Shown here: positions 42,059-52,352 of the stretch, piece by piece
Numbering within the stretch: the stretch's first letter is position 1
How the letters are laid out: each line of letters opens with the position of its first letter
Assembly (NCBI GenBank): GCA_016794525.1
Contig: JAEUJY010000049.1
Location: 55,410 to 119,409 of the forward strand
Direction: 5' to 3'
DNA from: Myxococcales bacterium
GTDB taxonomy: Bacteria; Myxococcota_A; Polyangia; Haliangiales; Haliangiaceae
Length of the DNA: 64,000 bases
The notes under the pieces: model-generated
Told to the model about the DNA's origin: nothing
The model's input: the letters and a program-made list of their open reading frames with translations, nothing else
The model's database searches: none
Position numbers and translations under genes: made by a program

Positions 42059-42082
42059 CGCCGCGACCCTACCAGATCCCGA

Positions 42083-43444
42083 TCACGACTCGACGTCGGT
42101 GATGCGGCCTCGGGCCCGGCCGCGGGCGAACCGCAGCTCGATCGGATCGCCGGGGGCCAGCGCGCCGGCGTCGGTGACGACGTGGCCGTCGCGGGTGGCC
42201 AGCGCGTAGCCGCGCTCGAGCACCCGCAGCGGCGACAGCGCGTCGAGCCGCGCCACCACCGCCGCGAACCCTTGCCGCCGTCGATCGAGCGCGCGCCGCA
42301 TCGCCGCGTCGAGCCGGGCCCGGCCGGTGTCGACGCGGCGCCGGCCGTCGGCCAGCCGCGGCGCCGGGCTGGGCAGCCGCTTCTCCAGCGCTGCCAGCGC
42401 CGCCCGCCGCGCCGCCAGCTGGGCCCGCGGGTGCGCCGCCAGGAGCCGCACCTCGAGCCGGCGCAGCTCGGTCGCGCGGGCGGTCATCCGCGCCTGCACG
42501 CCGGCGCGCGCGCTGTCGATCAGATCGTCGACCTCCTGCCGCGCCGCGCGCAGGTACAGGCCCAGCTCGCGGCGCAGCCGCTGCTCCTCGCGGGCCAGCG
42601 CCGCCTTCAGCTCGTGCTGGACCGGCACCACCATCTCGCCGGCGCCGGTCGGCGTCGACGCGCGTCGGTCGGCGACCAGGTCGCTGAGCGTGACGTCGAC
42701 CTCGTGGCCGACCGCGCTGACCACCGGCACCCGGCACGCCGCGATCGCCCGCACGACGCGCTCGTCGTTGAACGCCGCCAGGTCGCTCTGGGCGCCGCCG
42801 CCGCGCCCGACGATCACCACGTCGACCGCCGCGGCGTCGATCAGCCGCAGCGCGTGGACGATCTGCGACGGCGCCGCCGCGCCCTGGACCATGCAGTCGG
42901 CGACCAGGATGTGGGCCGGCGGGAACCGCCGCTGGATCGTCCGCACGATGTCGCGCAGCGCCGCGCCCGACTTCGACGTCACGACGCCGATCCGCCGCGG
43001 CAGCAGCGGCAGCGGCCGCTTGCGCGCGTCGGCGAACAGCCCCTCGGCCGCCAGCCGCCGCTTGAGCTCCTCGAGCGCGGCCGCCTCGGCGCCGGCGCCG
43101 GCCGGCTCGGCGTAGTCGACGTACAGCTGCAGCTTGCCGTCGCGATCGAAGACGCCGAGCTTGCCGCGCACCCGCACCCGCAGCCCGGCCTCGAACGCGA
43201 ACCGCAGCCGCTGCGCGGTGGTCCGCCACATCACCGCCGGCAGCTGCGAGGTCTTGTCCTTGAGCGCGAAGTAGACGTGGCCGCTCGACGGCCGCTTGAC
43301 CTCGCCGACCTCGCCCTCGACCCACAGGAGGCCGTAGCGCTCGACCGCGGCGTTGCTCCAGCGGACGACGTCGACCACCCGCAGCGGGCGCTCGCGGCTG
43401 GCCGGCTTGGGCTCCTCGCCCGATCCGCTGGTGCCGGTGGCCAC
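42083..43444 (-). CDS. xseA: Exodeoxyribonuclease VII large subunit
   Basis: 453 residues. N-terminal OB fold (LWVEGEVGEVKRPSSGHVYFALKD), then the catalytic core RRIGVVTSKSGAALRDI, GRGGGAQSDLAAFNDE, VVSAVGHEVDVTLSDLVADRR with TPTGA, all standard for XseA, and an extended C-terminal coiled coil. It degrades single-stranded DNA from both ends together with the small XseB. No xseB-like small gene is visible beside it. GTG start at 43444; the operon continues 24 bases later. Confidence 0.94.
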   Translation of the reverse strand: MATGTSGSGEEPKPASRERPLRVVDVVRWSNAAVERYGLLWVEGEVGEVKRPSSGHVYFALKDKTSQLPAVMWRTTAQRLRFAFEAGLRVRVRGKLGVFDRDGKLQLYVDYAEPAGAGAEAAALEELKRRLAAEGLFADARKRPLPLLPRRIGVVTSKSGAALRDIVRTIQRRFPPAHILVADCMVQGAAAPSQIVHALRLIDAAAVDVVIVGRGGGAQSDLAAFNDERVVRAIAACRVPVVSAVGHEVDVTLSDLVADRRASTPTGAGEMVVPVQHELKAALAREEQRLRRELGLYLRAARQEVDDLIDSARAGVQARMTARATELRRLEVRLLAAHPRAQLAARRAALAALEKRLPSPAPRLADGRRRVDTGRARLDAAMRRALDRRRQGFAAVVARLDALSPLRVLERGYALATRDGHVVTDAGALAPGDPIELRFARGRARGRITDVES

Positions 43445-43536
43445 GCCCCACGGTACGCGGGCGCCGGGGCGGCGCGCAACCGCGGCCGGATCCTTGCAAC
43501 CCCGGTGGCTGGCGTGGTGTCCGAGGAGCGGATACC

Positions 43537-44670
43537 ATGCACGCGCTGGCCATGGCCGACGACGCGAACCGCGAACCCGGCGCCCCGATCGGCAAGGACG
43601 AGATCGACCCCGATCTGATCCGGCTGCCGCGGGGCGCGCTCCAGGTGGGCATCATCGCCGCCGCCGGGGTCTTGATCCTGTGCGTCGCGCTGCTGGTCCG
43701 GCTGCGCCACGACGTCGGCTACGCCCGCGAGAGCGACACGCCGAAGCCGGTGACCGCCGCCGACATCGTCGCCGGCAAGATCGGCGACAACCGCTACGTC
43801 ACGCTCGAGGCCCCGCCCGATCGCGCCGGCGCGGTGCGGCTGCGCACCACCAAAGGCAGCGACGGCCACCGCGTCGTCGCGGTCCGCGGCACCGGCGATC
43901 GCCTGTGGCTCGCCCTGCCGGGCGACGCCTGGGACCACGAGGCGCAGCACGACGATCGCGTCAGCGGCCGGCTGCGGCGCCTGGCCGACGTGCGCTACGC
44001 CGGGCCGCTGGCCCGGGCGCTGGCGGCCTACCCGTCGCCGCGGTTCATCACCGGCGCCGAGCTGCGCCGCGCCCGCACCAGCAACGCCACCGAGGTCACG
44101 CTGATCGACGGCGCGACGCTGACGCTGGGCGCCGACGCCGACGTCGATCTGTCGGTGGTCGATCCCAACGCGACGATCGTCGTCGCGGCGCTGTCCGAGG
44201 GCCACCCGACCACCGCCGCGTGGGGCGAGGCGCTGGCCGCGGCCGGCGTGATCGCGCCCGGCCAGGCGCCGATCGCCAGCACCGCCGATCTCGCCCGGTG
44301 GGAGGTGCGCCGCCCCGACGCGGTCGCCGCCGTGCAAGCGATCCTCGATCAGGCGCAGCTCGCCGGCGCGCGCGCCGACGCCGCGTCGACCAACCTGCGC
44401 GCCCGGTTCGCCGCGCTGGCGGTGACCGACGCCGGCGTCACCGGCCCGGCCGGGGTCATCCCGTGGTCGGCCATCGACGTCGCCGCGGTGTGGGCGCCGC
44501 GGCCGGTGCCGGCCGGCGCGTGGGTGGTGCTGGCCGACGAGCGGCCCGGCGACTACTGGTACATGCCGCCGGTGTTCGTCGGGTTGGTGCTGATCGGCGC
44601 GCTGGCGCTGTGGGCGCTGGTGCGCGCCGCGCGCCGGCAGTTCTTCGATCAGTCCGGCCTCGCGCGTTGA
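43537..44670 (+). CDS. Bitopic/two-TM membrane protein, unknown
   Basis: 377 residues from ATG 43537, with GAGGAG eight bases upstream. Hydrophobic helices at about 35-54 (GALQVGIIAAAGVLILCVALL) and 345-366 (FVGLVLIGALALWALVRAA) flank a large soluble domain of about 290 residues, so both ends are probably cytoplasmic and the domain periplasmic. That domain contains a strand-rich segment and GRLRRLADVRYAG. No family recognised. Divergent from xseA. Confidence 0.7.
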   Translation: MHALAMADDANREPGAPIGKDEIDPDLIRLPRGALQVGIIAAAGVLILCVALLVRLRHDVGYARESDTPKPVTAADIVAGKIGDNRYVTLEAPPDRAGAVRLRTTKGSDGHRVVAVRGTGDRLWLALPGDAWDHEAQHDDRVSGRLRRLADVRYAGPLARALAAYPSPRFITGAELRRARTSNATEVTLIDGATLTLGADADVDLSVVDPNATIVVAALSEGHPTTAAWGEALAAAGVIAPGQAPIASTADLARWEVRRPDAVAAVQAILDQAQLAGARADAASTNLRARFAALAVTDAGVTGPAGVIPWSAIDVAAVWAPRPVPAGAWVVLADERPGDYWYMPPVFVGLVLIGALALWALVRAARRQFFDQSGLAR

Positions 44671-44703
44671 CGCTGCGGCCGCCCGGTCGTTACCATCGCC
44701 GTG

Positions 44704-45432
44704 ATGCGGCCTCGTCGGCTCGGCCTGTGCCTCGGCGGCCTCACCGCGACGATCGCCGCGTGTGCGTTCGATCCCACCGGCCTGCCGCCCGGCGGTAACA
44801 ACGACGGTCGCCCCGCCGACCCCGACGGCGCGGTGGCGACGATCGACGCCCCGGGGCCGCCGCCGATCGACGCGCCCGGGCCGTGCAGCGACGACGACGG
44901 CGACACCGTCTGCAACAACGTCGATCGCTGCCCCGGCTCGGACGACCGCCGCGACGCCGACAGCGACGGCACGCCCGACGGCTGCGACGACTGGGACTGC
45001 GGCCCGACCCGCCCGACGATCAGCCTGCCGGCGTCGACCGGCGGCAACCTGAACGCGTCGATCGAGCTGTGGTCGTTCAACTTCGGCCCCAACGTCGTCG
45101 AGCTGTCGCCGGGCGCGACGATCGGGTTCGGCGACACCGTCGCGCTGCGCGACAGCAACAACGCCTGCCCCAACTGCAGCGACCAGGTCGAGGTCGGGTT
45201 CGCGGGCGGCGCGCGCTTCCAGTGCGTCGACTTCGGCGACCCGCAGCAGGGCGTCACCCAGCGGCAGCTCCGCACCGGCAGCGTGACCGCGCCCAGCGCG
45301 CCCGGCCGCCACGACGTGGTGATCAAGGTGGCCCAGGCCAGCAACTGCACCAGCGGCGGCGGCTCCCGGGTCGACGGCTGGTGGGAGTCGGTGCCGACGG
45401 CCCCGATCGTCGCCGCGGTCTGCGTGCGTTGA
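44704..45432 (+). CDS. Lipoprotein with calcium-binding-type Asp repeats
   Basis: 242 residues. Signal peptide with lipobox Cys20 (ATIAAC). After an Asp/Pro-rich linker (DAPGPPPIDAPGP) comes DDDGDTVCNNVDRCPG and DADSDGTPDGCDDWDCG, a thrombospondin type 3-like calcium-binding motif. The C-terminal 150 residues, with two Cys pairs, have a cupredoxin-like look (SFNFGPNVVELSPGATIGFGD; DQVEVGFAGGARFQCVDFGD; APSAPGRHDVVIKV), though no metal ligand set is convincing. Probably envelope-exposed. GTG at 44701 is an alternative start by one codon. Confidence 0.72.
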   Translation: MRPRRLGLCLGGLTATIAACAFDPTGLPPGGNNDGRPADPDGAVATIDAPGPPPIDAPGPCSDDDGDTVCNNVDRCPGSDDRRDADSDGTPDGCDDWDCGPTRPTISLPASTGGNLNASIELWSFNFGPNVVELSPGATIGFGDTVALRDSNNACPNCSDQVEVGFAGGARFQCVDFGDPQQGVTQRQLRTGSVTAPSAPGRHDVVIKVAQASNCTSGGGSRVDGWWESVPTAPIVAAVCVR

Positions 45433-45480
45433 CGCACGCGCGGTCGCCGCTCCGACGCGACGTGTTACAACCCCCGGACC

Positions 45481-47010
<1,530 letters not shown>

Positions 47011-47061
47011 CCGGGCGCCAGCGAGGTTCGCTGGGCTACGCCATCCGGGCGGCTGGGCCGC

Positions 47062-47340
47062 CTACGGCGTCGGGTTGGGCTGCGGCGGCTCGGCCAGCAG
47101 GCGATCGAGCTCGCCGCGGGCGTCGAGCGCCGCGAGGTCGTCGGAGCCGCCGATCGCGCGGCCGTTGATGAACACCTGCGGCACGGTCGTGCGGCCGGTG
47201 ACCTGGGCCAGCCACGCGCGGGTCGCGGCGTCGCCGGTGGTGTCCTTCTCCTCGAAGGCCACCCCCTTCTTGCGCAACAAGCGGGTCGCCCGCCAGCAGT
47301 AGCCGCACAGCGCGCGGGTGTAGATCGTGACGGTCGCCAT
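47062..47340 (-). CDS. Glutaredoxin
   Basis: 92 residues. Active-site motif CGYC at 12-15, then the cis-Pro loop TVPQVFING and GGSDDLAALDARGELD, standard glutaredoxin features. Dithiol type. Reduces disulfides or glutathione mixed disulfides in the cytoplasm. Its ATG overlaps the stop of the upstream conserved gene (ATGA), so the two are translated together; a link between the thiol enzyme and that unknown protein is possible. Confidence 0.93.
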   Translation of the reverse strand: MATVTIYTRALCGYCWRATRLLRKKGVAFEEKDTTGDAATRAWLAQVTGRTTVPQVFINGRAIGGSDDLAALDARGELDRLLAEPPQPNPTP

Positions 47341-48845
47341 CACTCGTCGTTGGTGTCTTCGGACAGGTAGGCCAGGATCACCTCGTCGAGGCTGCGCTCG
47401 GAGATCAGGTCGCCGCCGAAGCCCTCGGCCTCGCGGGCGCGGCGCGGCTTGGCCGGCGGCGTGGTCGGCGCGCCCTTGCCACCGACGATCACCGCGGGGC
47501 GCGAGACCACGACGCCACCGCCGCTGGCCGGGCGCCCGCGGCTCGGGCCGCTGCCGGGCGCGGTGCTGGGCCGCGGGACGGAGTTGGACGGCGGGGTCGG
47601 CGTCTGCGGCGCGCCGGTGCGCGGCTGGGTGCCGGCGCGCTGCGGGATCGCGGGCATCCCGCGGGACGGCGACGCGCTGGGCGTGGGCACGCGCGAGCCG
47701 ACCGGCGTGGCGGTGCGGGTCGGCAGCGGCGGCGGGGCCGGGCGGGCCGACGGCGGGCGGGGCGGCGCCGGGGTGGGCGAGGGGCGCGGGATCGGCGGCC
47801 GCGCGGCCTCGACGACGCCGGTCTTGCGGCCGAGGTGGTACGAGCCGGCGCGCTCGGGCTGGGCGCCAGGCGGCGCGGGCGCCGACGGCGGAGCCGGCGA
47901 GTGGATCTCGGCCATCTCGCTCAGGCCGGCGGCCGACAGCTCCTCGTCGGTGACCTGGATCGCGCGCATCGCCGCCGAGACGTCGTTCTTGTGGCTGGCG
48001 GCGCCACCGGCGTCGAGATCGAGGGCCGCGGTGATCGCCGGCGGCACCTGCTCGGTCGGCGCGCGCGCCGCGTCGGCGGTGTTGAACGCGACCCGCACCG
48101 GCGGCGGCGTGGTCCCGCCACGGCCGGCGATCGGCGCCGGCGCGGTGTCGCCGATGCGGCGCGGCGCGAACTCCGGCATCGTCGGGATCGGGATCGTCGC
48201 GTCGCCGACCGGCAGGTCCTCGGGGGCGGCGTCGGCGTAGGCGTAGGCCCCCAGGATCTCGATCTCGGCCGAGGGCGCGTCGTCGACCATCGCCGGCGCG
48301 GGCAGGTCGAGCGGCGGCGCGGGCAGGTCGAGCTCGGGCGCGTCGGCCGGGGGCGCCGCGGGCGGGCGCACCTTCAGCGGCAGCTCGATCGGCTCGGACA
48401 GCGCGTCGATGATCTCGAGCTGCGGCGTGGCGTCGACGCTGGCGGCGGGCGTGGCGACCGGCTCGGCGATCGGCGCCGCGTCGACCGGCTCGTCGACGGC
48501 GGCGGTCGGCACCGGGCGCGGCGCGGCCACCGAGATCGCGCTCTCCCGGGGCAGCAGCCCTTCGGTCCCCCCGAGGTACTGGTCGATCTTGTCGTCGAAG
48601 GTGCCCCGCTTGAGGTCCTTCATGACGGCCTTGTGCTGGGCCTGCATGAGGGCCTTCACGGCCTCGTCGTTGGCGTCGGGGTCGTAGACCAGCTTGCGCG
48701 TCGAGATGATCACGCCACCGTGGAAGAGGTGGGTGAACACGTGGGGATTGATGATCCCCGAGTCCTCGGTCTGGATATGAAACACGATGCCGCGGAAGCG
48801 GACATTGTGGTTGTAACCAAGGATCGGCGAGCGCTTCGCAGCCAC
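47340..48845 (-). CDS. Conserved deltaproteobacterial protein of unknown function (GYNHN family)
   Basis: 501 residues. The N-terminal 75 residues (GYNHNVRFRGIVFHIQTEDSG, here in separate blocks GYNHNVRFRG and FHIQTEDSG, then NPHVFTHLFHGG and STRKLVYD) match a family I remember from many myxobacterial genomes with no known role. The middle 320 residues are Pro/Ala-rich low complexity. The C-terminus ends SLDEVILAYLSED, also conserved. So two small conserved ends are joined by a long disordered linker, suggesting a tethering or assembly protein. Overlaps the glutaredoxin gene. Diverges from the gene at 49047 across 201 bases. Confidence 0.8.
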   Translation of the reverse strand: MAAKRSPILGYNHNVRFRGIVFHIQTEDSGIINPHVFTHLFHGGVIISTRKLVYDPDANDEAVKALMQAQHKAVMKDLKRGTFDDKIDQYLGGTEGLLPRESAISVAAPRPVPTAAVDEPVDAAPIAEPVATPAASVDATPQLEIIDALSEPIELPLKVRPPAAPPADAPELDLPAPPLDLPAPAMVDDAPSAEIEILGAYAYADAAPEDLPVGDATIPIPTMPEFAPRRIGDTAPAPIAGRGGTTPPPVRVAFNTADAARAPTEQVPPAITAALDLDAGGAASHKNDVSAAMRAIQVTDEELSAAGLSEMAEIHSPAPPSAPAPPGAQPERAGSYHLGRKTGVVEAARPPIPRPSPTPAPPRPPSARPAPPPLPTRTATPVGSRVPTPSASPSRGMPAIPQRAGTQPRTGAPQTPTPPSNSVPRPSTAPGSGPSRGRPASGGGVVVSRPAVIVGGKGAPTTPPAKPRRAREAEGFGGDLISERSLDEVILAYLSEDTNDE

Positions 48846-49046
48846 GGACGCTCGACGGTACCACGCGCCGCCGAACCAAGGATCGCCGGCGGACTGCGGG
48901 GGCGCGGAATCCCCGCGGGGCGCCCACGCAATTTCGCCATCCTACCGAAGGGGTTGTGTTTTCGAGGACGGGTTGGTACTTACGGGCGGGGCTCCCTGCC
49001 CGCGTCCTTCACCCGGCCCCCTGGGCCACTGCAAAAGAGAACGTCC

Positions 49047-49634
49047 GTGTCGACTCCGGAAGCTCGATTCGTCGAGCTGTTCAAGACCTGGCTGGTTTCC
49101 CTCCCCCACGACCTCAAGATCGCGATCGAGGCGATGGATGACGAGAACCTGCCGCGGTCGGCCCGCGAGCTCGCGGTGGGCGCGATCATGTACGTGGTCT
49201 CGCCCAACGACTTCGTGTCGGACCGCAACGAGGCCGTGGCCAGCTTCGCCGACGACGCCATCCTGTTGCGCCTCGCGCTCCTCGCGGTGGTCGCCGACGG
49301 CGGCGAGGACGGCGTCGCGTTCCGCGAGCGCTTCTCGGAGCTGTTCGACGGCCTCGACGAGGACCTCAAGGTCTGCCGGAGCCTGATGGGTGACCTGATG
49401 ACCTGGCTCGAGGGCAAGGTCGCGGGCCTCCGCACGCAGAACTACAAGGGCAAGAAGCTCGCGCTGTACCTCGACAACGACGAGGCCCGCGAGATCCTGT
49501 ACGAGGACGGCCTGGCGTTCCGCACCGACTACCCGGTCGACGACAAGATCATCGGCGACAAGCTGAAGAAGGCGTCGACCGTGCTCGACGTCATGCGCCG
49601 CCGGCGCACCGAAGAGCAGCGCGCCGCGGGCTGA
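49047..49634 (+). CDS. YkvA/DUF1232-like protein
   Basis: 195 residues from GTG 49047. The segment DDENLPRSARELAVGAIMYVVSPNDFV resembles the YkvA/DUF1232 pattern (helical hairpin with SPxDxxPD), here in parts NLPRSARELAVGAI and YVVSPNDFVSD. The remainder is charged and helical and ends with basic RRRRTEEQRAAG. No membrane segment beyond the weak hydrophobic patch in the motif. The role of this family is unknown. The divergent region before it carries possible hairpins and a relatively T-rich stretch near 48950-48965. Confidence 0.75.
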   Translation: MSTPEARFVELFKTWLVSLPHDLKIAIEAMDDENLPRSARELAVGAIMYVVSPNDFVSDRNEAVASFADDAILLRLALLAVVADGGEDGVAFRERFSELFDGLDEDLKVCRSLMGDLMTWLEGKVAGLRTQNYKGKKLALYLDNDEAREILYEDGLAFRTDYPVDDKIIGDKLKKASTVLDVMRRRRTEEQRAAG

Positions 49635-49689
49635 GCGGCGCCGCCCGATCGGGCGCGCTCGCCTTCCGAGTTCTTGATACCGTCAGGGG

Positions 49690-50532
49690 ATGCGGGGAGC
49701 GCAAGCGCGCGCGAAGGCCAGGCCGGCTGCGGCCAAGCGGGCCGCGGCGAAGCCGAAGGCCGTGACCAAGCCGAAGGCGGCGACCAAGCCGACGCCGAAG
49801 GCGGCGACCAAGCCGAAGGCGGCGACCAAGCCGAAGGCGGCCACGCCGAAGGCGAAGGCCGTGACCAAGCCGAAGGCGGCGACCAGGTCGACGTCCATGA
49901 CCAAGCCGACCCGACCGAGGCCCACGCCCGCGACCGCGCCGCCGTCGGGGCAGGCGCGCCTCGACGCGTACCTGCTCGACGGTAGCCAGCTGGGCGACGT
50001 CGCGTTGCACCTGCACGACCTGCCGGCGGTGCACGTGCCGAGCGGGCAGCTGGTGGTCGGCGATCCGTTCGCGGCCCGCGGCCAGACGCTGGCGCGGGCG
50101 CTGCGGCCTGGCGCCTATCCGGTGACGCTGGTGGTCGGCGACTTCGCCGACGCGGCGCGCGCGGTCGCGGCGTTCGTGCGCCTCGGCCACCGGCCGGTGG
50201 CGCGCTGGGAGCCGGCCGCCGCCGACGACGGCGCGACCGACTACGCGATCGACGCCGCCGCCGGGGCCTTCGCCGACGCCCGGGCGTTCGCGGCGATGGT
50301 CGACGAGCGCGCCGGCTTCCCGACCGCCAGCTTCGCGGCGCTCGAGCGCCAGCTGCTGACCGAGCACTACGTGCCGGCGTGGGGGTGGGCCAGCTACCAG
50401 CCCAGCCCGATCGCCGCCGGCACCTGCGTGGCGTTCCTGGCCGGCGGCGCCGATCGCTGCCCGTGCTGGTGGGGCCTCGACGACACCGGCGCGCCGACGC
50501 TGGTGCTCACCGAGCTGGCAGCGCCGCCCTGA
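49690..50532 (+). CDS. DUF4241 protein with histone-H1-like Lys/Pro/Ala tail
   Basis: 280 residues. Residues 1-80 are Lys/Ala/Pro/Thr repeats (KPKAATKPKAATKP), like the C-tail of histone H1 or bacterial H1-like DNA-binding proteins. Residues 90-280 form a DUF4241 domain: SGQLVVGDPF, RPGAYPVTLVVGDF, ADAARAVAAFVRLG, and AFAAMVDERAGF near the end, with late Cys-Pro-Cys (DRCPCWWGL). DUF4241 has no firm function. The tail suggests nucleic-acid or polyanion binding; the combination seems unusual. Two strong hairpins follow the stop. Confidence 0.82.
   Translation: MRGAQARAKARPAAAKRAAAKPKAVTKPKAATKPTPKAATKPKAATKPKAATPKAKAVTKPKAATRSTSMTKPTRPRPTPATAPPSGQARLDAYLLDGSQLGDVALHLHDLPAVHVPSGQLVVGDPFAARGQTLARALRPGAYPVTLVVGDFADAARAVAAFVRLGHRPVARWEPAAADDGATDYAIDAAAGAFADARAFAAMVDERAGFPTASFAALERQLLTEHYVPAWGWASYQPSPIAAGTCVAFLAGGADRCPCWWGLDDTGAPTLVLTELAAPP
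49750..49887. repeat. Lys-Pro-Lys-Ala coding repeats
   Basis: Imperfect direct repeats of AAGCCGAAGGCGGCGACC, 18 bases, encode KPKAAT units of the basic tail. At least five units are close copies, so the tail length can probably vary. Confidence 0.85.
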
Positions 50533-50538
50533 GCTCCT

Positions 50539-50588
50539 GGGAGGGCTTGTCGACAAGCCCTCCCCCACGGGGTCATGCCCCCGTGGGG
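50539..50588. terminator. Two adjacent perfect hairpins between convergent genes
   Basis: First, arms GGGAGGGCTTGTC and GACAAGCCCTCCC (50539-50564) form a 13-base loopless palindrome. Second, arms CCCCACGGGG and CCCCGTGGGG (50563-50588) with a six-base loop overlap it slightly. Neither has a T-run. The place between two converging genes fits a bidirectional terminator or an REP-like unit. Confidence 0.6.
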
Positions 50589-50617
50589 CCTCCACCCGAT
50601 ACGCGAGACCGGTGAGC

Positions 50618-51310
50618 TCATACCCCTGCCGCCCTGAGCCGCGCCAGCTGGGCCTCGCGCTCGGCCATCCGCGCCGCGAACCGCGCGCGCACCGACGCCA
50701 CCAGCTCGGCCGGGGCCGTGCGCGGGTGGCCGCACGCGAACGGCGGCTGCGGGTCGTACTCGAGCTCGAGCTGCGCGGTCTGCGCCGCCTCGACCCCGGC
50801 CACCTCGGCGATCACCCGCAGGCCGAAGTCGATGCCGGCGGTGACGCCGCCCGCGGTGATGCGGTTGCGATCGATCACCACCCGCTCGGCGACCGGCGTG
50901 GCGCCGAACGCCGGCAGCAGGTCCATGTACATCCAGTGGGTCGCGGCGCGGTAGCCCTGCAAGAGGTCGGCGGCGCCGAGCAGCAGCGCGCCGGTGCACG
51001 CCGACGTCACCCACCGCGCGCGCGCGCCGTGGTGGCGCAGGAACGCCAGCGTCTCGGCGTCCTCCATCTGCGCGATCTGGCCGTAGCCGCCGGGCACGAA
51101 CAGCAGGTCGAGGGGCGGGCAGGTGGCGTAGGCCTCGCTCGCGACCAGCTCGAGGCCGCTGTCGGCGCGCACCGGGCCGGGCTGCTTCCACACCGTGGCC
51201 AGCCGGGCGCCGGGGATGCGGCTGAACAGCTCGAACGGGCCGGTGAGGTCGAGCTGGGTGACGCCGGGGAACAACAGCATGCCGATCTGCAGGGGCGGTG
51301 GGTTCGTCAT
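50618..51310 (-). CDS. DJ-1/PfpI family protein, isonitrile hydratase-like
   Basis: 230 residues. The glutamine-amidotransferase-like fold is clear: FPGVTQLDLTGPFELF at the start, LLFVPGGYGQ, and the nucleophile elbow TSACTGALLLG with Cys105 followed by Thr, the pattern of isonitrile hydratase (InhA) and relatives, which also need the Asp of VTQLDLTGP. Substrate unknown. It is divergent from a GlxA-type regulator carrying the same fold as its sensor domain, and a 22-base inverted repeat lies between them. Confidence 0.87.
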   Translation of the reverse strand: MTNPPPLQIGMLLFPGVTQLDLTGPFELFSRIPGARLATVWKQPGPVRADSGLELVASEAYATCPPLDLLFVPGGYGQIAQMEDAETLAFLRHHGARARWVTSACTGALLLGAADLLQGYRAATHWMYMDLLPAFGATPVAERVVIDRNRITAGGVTAGIDFGLRVIAEVAGVEAAQTAQLELEYDPQPPFACGHPRTAPAELVASVRARFAARMAEREAQLARLRAAGV

Positions 51311-51338
51311 GGGCAGACCCTAGCCGACGCCGACGCTG

Positions 51339-51360
51339 GCACGAATGACAATCATCGTGC
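51339..51360. promoter_or_regulatory. Operator-like inverted repeat between divergent PfpI and GlxA-type genes
   Basis: GCACGA (51339-51344), ten bases, TCGTGC (51355-51360). The spacing fits a dimeric or AraC-type regulator. It overlaps an ATG at 51345, which argues that translation of the regulator starts at 51372 rather than there. Confidence 0.5.
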
Positions 51361-51371
51361 ATATTCTGCCA

Positions 51372-52343
51372 ATGCCGCAGCGCCCGTCGCGCCGGGTCGT
51401 GCTGATCGCGGTGCCCGGCGCCCAGAGCCTCGACGTGACCGGCCCGCTCGAGGCGTTCGCCGGCGCCAACCAGCAGCTGCCGGGGCCGGCCTACCGGCTG
51501 GTGGTGGCCAGCCCGGGCGGCGGCACGATCGCCGCGTCGAGCGGCCTGGCCTTCGCGACGGTCCGGCTGGCGACCGTCCGCGCGACCGCCCGCGACACCG
51601 TGCTGGTGGCCGGCGCCGACGAGCGCGGCGTGCGCGCGGCGATCGCCGACCGCGGCCTCACCGCCTGGCTGGCGCGCGCGGCGCCGGTCGTCGAGCGGAT
51701 CGGCTCGGTGTGCTCGGGCGCGTTCGCGCTGGCCGCCGCCGGGCTCCTGGCCGGGCGCCGGGTCGCCACGCACTGGGCGGCGTGCGATCGGCTGGCCGGC
51801 TACTGCGCCACCGCCACCGTCGACCGCGAGGCGATCTTCGTGCGCGACGGCCGGCTGTGGACCTCGGCCGGCGTCACCACCGGCATCGACATGGCGCTGG
51901 CGATGGTCGAGGCCGACCACGGCCGCGCGGTGGCCGATCGGGTGGCGTCGCAGCTGGTGCTGTACGCGCGGCGGCCCGGCTTCCAGTCGCAGTGGAGCGA
52001 CGCGCTCCTGGCGCAGACCGACGACGATCCGCTGGCGCCGACGATCGCGTGGGCCCGGGCCCACCTGCGCGGCCTCGACGTGCCGCGGCTGGCGCGCCAG
52101 GCCGGGCTGTCGGTGCGGACGCTGCACCGCCGGTGCGCCGCCACCGTCGGCACCACGCCGGCCAAGCTGATCGAGCGGCTGCGCGTCGAGCACGCGCGGG
52201 CGCTGCTGGCCGCGGGGCCCCGCCCCGCCAAGCAGGTCGCCGCCGCCAGCGGCTTCGCCGACGGCGCGCAGCTGGCCCGCGCCTTCCGCCGCACGCTCGG
52301 CGTCACGCCGCGCGCCTACCGCGTCATGTTCAGCGACGCGTGA
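51372..52343 (+). CDS. GlxA-family transcriptional regulator (DJ-1/PfpI + AraC)
   Basis: 323 residues. N-terminal DJ-1/PfpI-like domain (VPGAQSLDVTGPLEAF, GSVCSGAFALAAAGLLAGRR with a Cys at the nucleophile position, THWAACDRLAGY), then a C-terminal AraC HTH pair (LDVPRLARQAGLSVRTLHRRC and VAAASGFADGAQLARAFRR, each in its usual place). Cytoplasmic regulator. It likely controls the adjacent PfpI-type enzyme gene, since both share the sensor fold. A start at 51345 is possible but would lie on the inverted repeat. Confidence 0.9.
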   Translation: MPQRPSRRVVLIAVPGAQSLDVTGPLEAFAGANQQLPGPAYRLVVASPGGGTIAASSGLAFATVRLATVRATARDTVLVAGADERGVRAAIADRGLTAWLARAAPVVERIGSVCSGAFALAAAGLLAGRRVATHWAACDRLAGYCATATVDREAIFVRDGRLWTSAGVTTGIDMALAMVEADHGRAVADRVASQLVLYARRPGFQSQWSDALLAQTDDDPLAPTIAWARAHLRGLDVPRLARQAGLSVRTLHRRCAATVGTTPAKLIERLRVEHARALLAAGPRPAKQVAAASGFADGAQLARAFRRTLGVTPRAYRVMFSDA

Positions 52344-52352
52344 CCGGGGACG

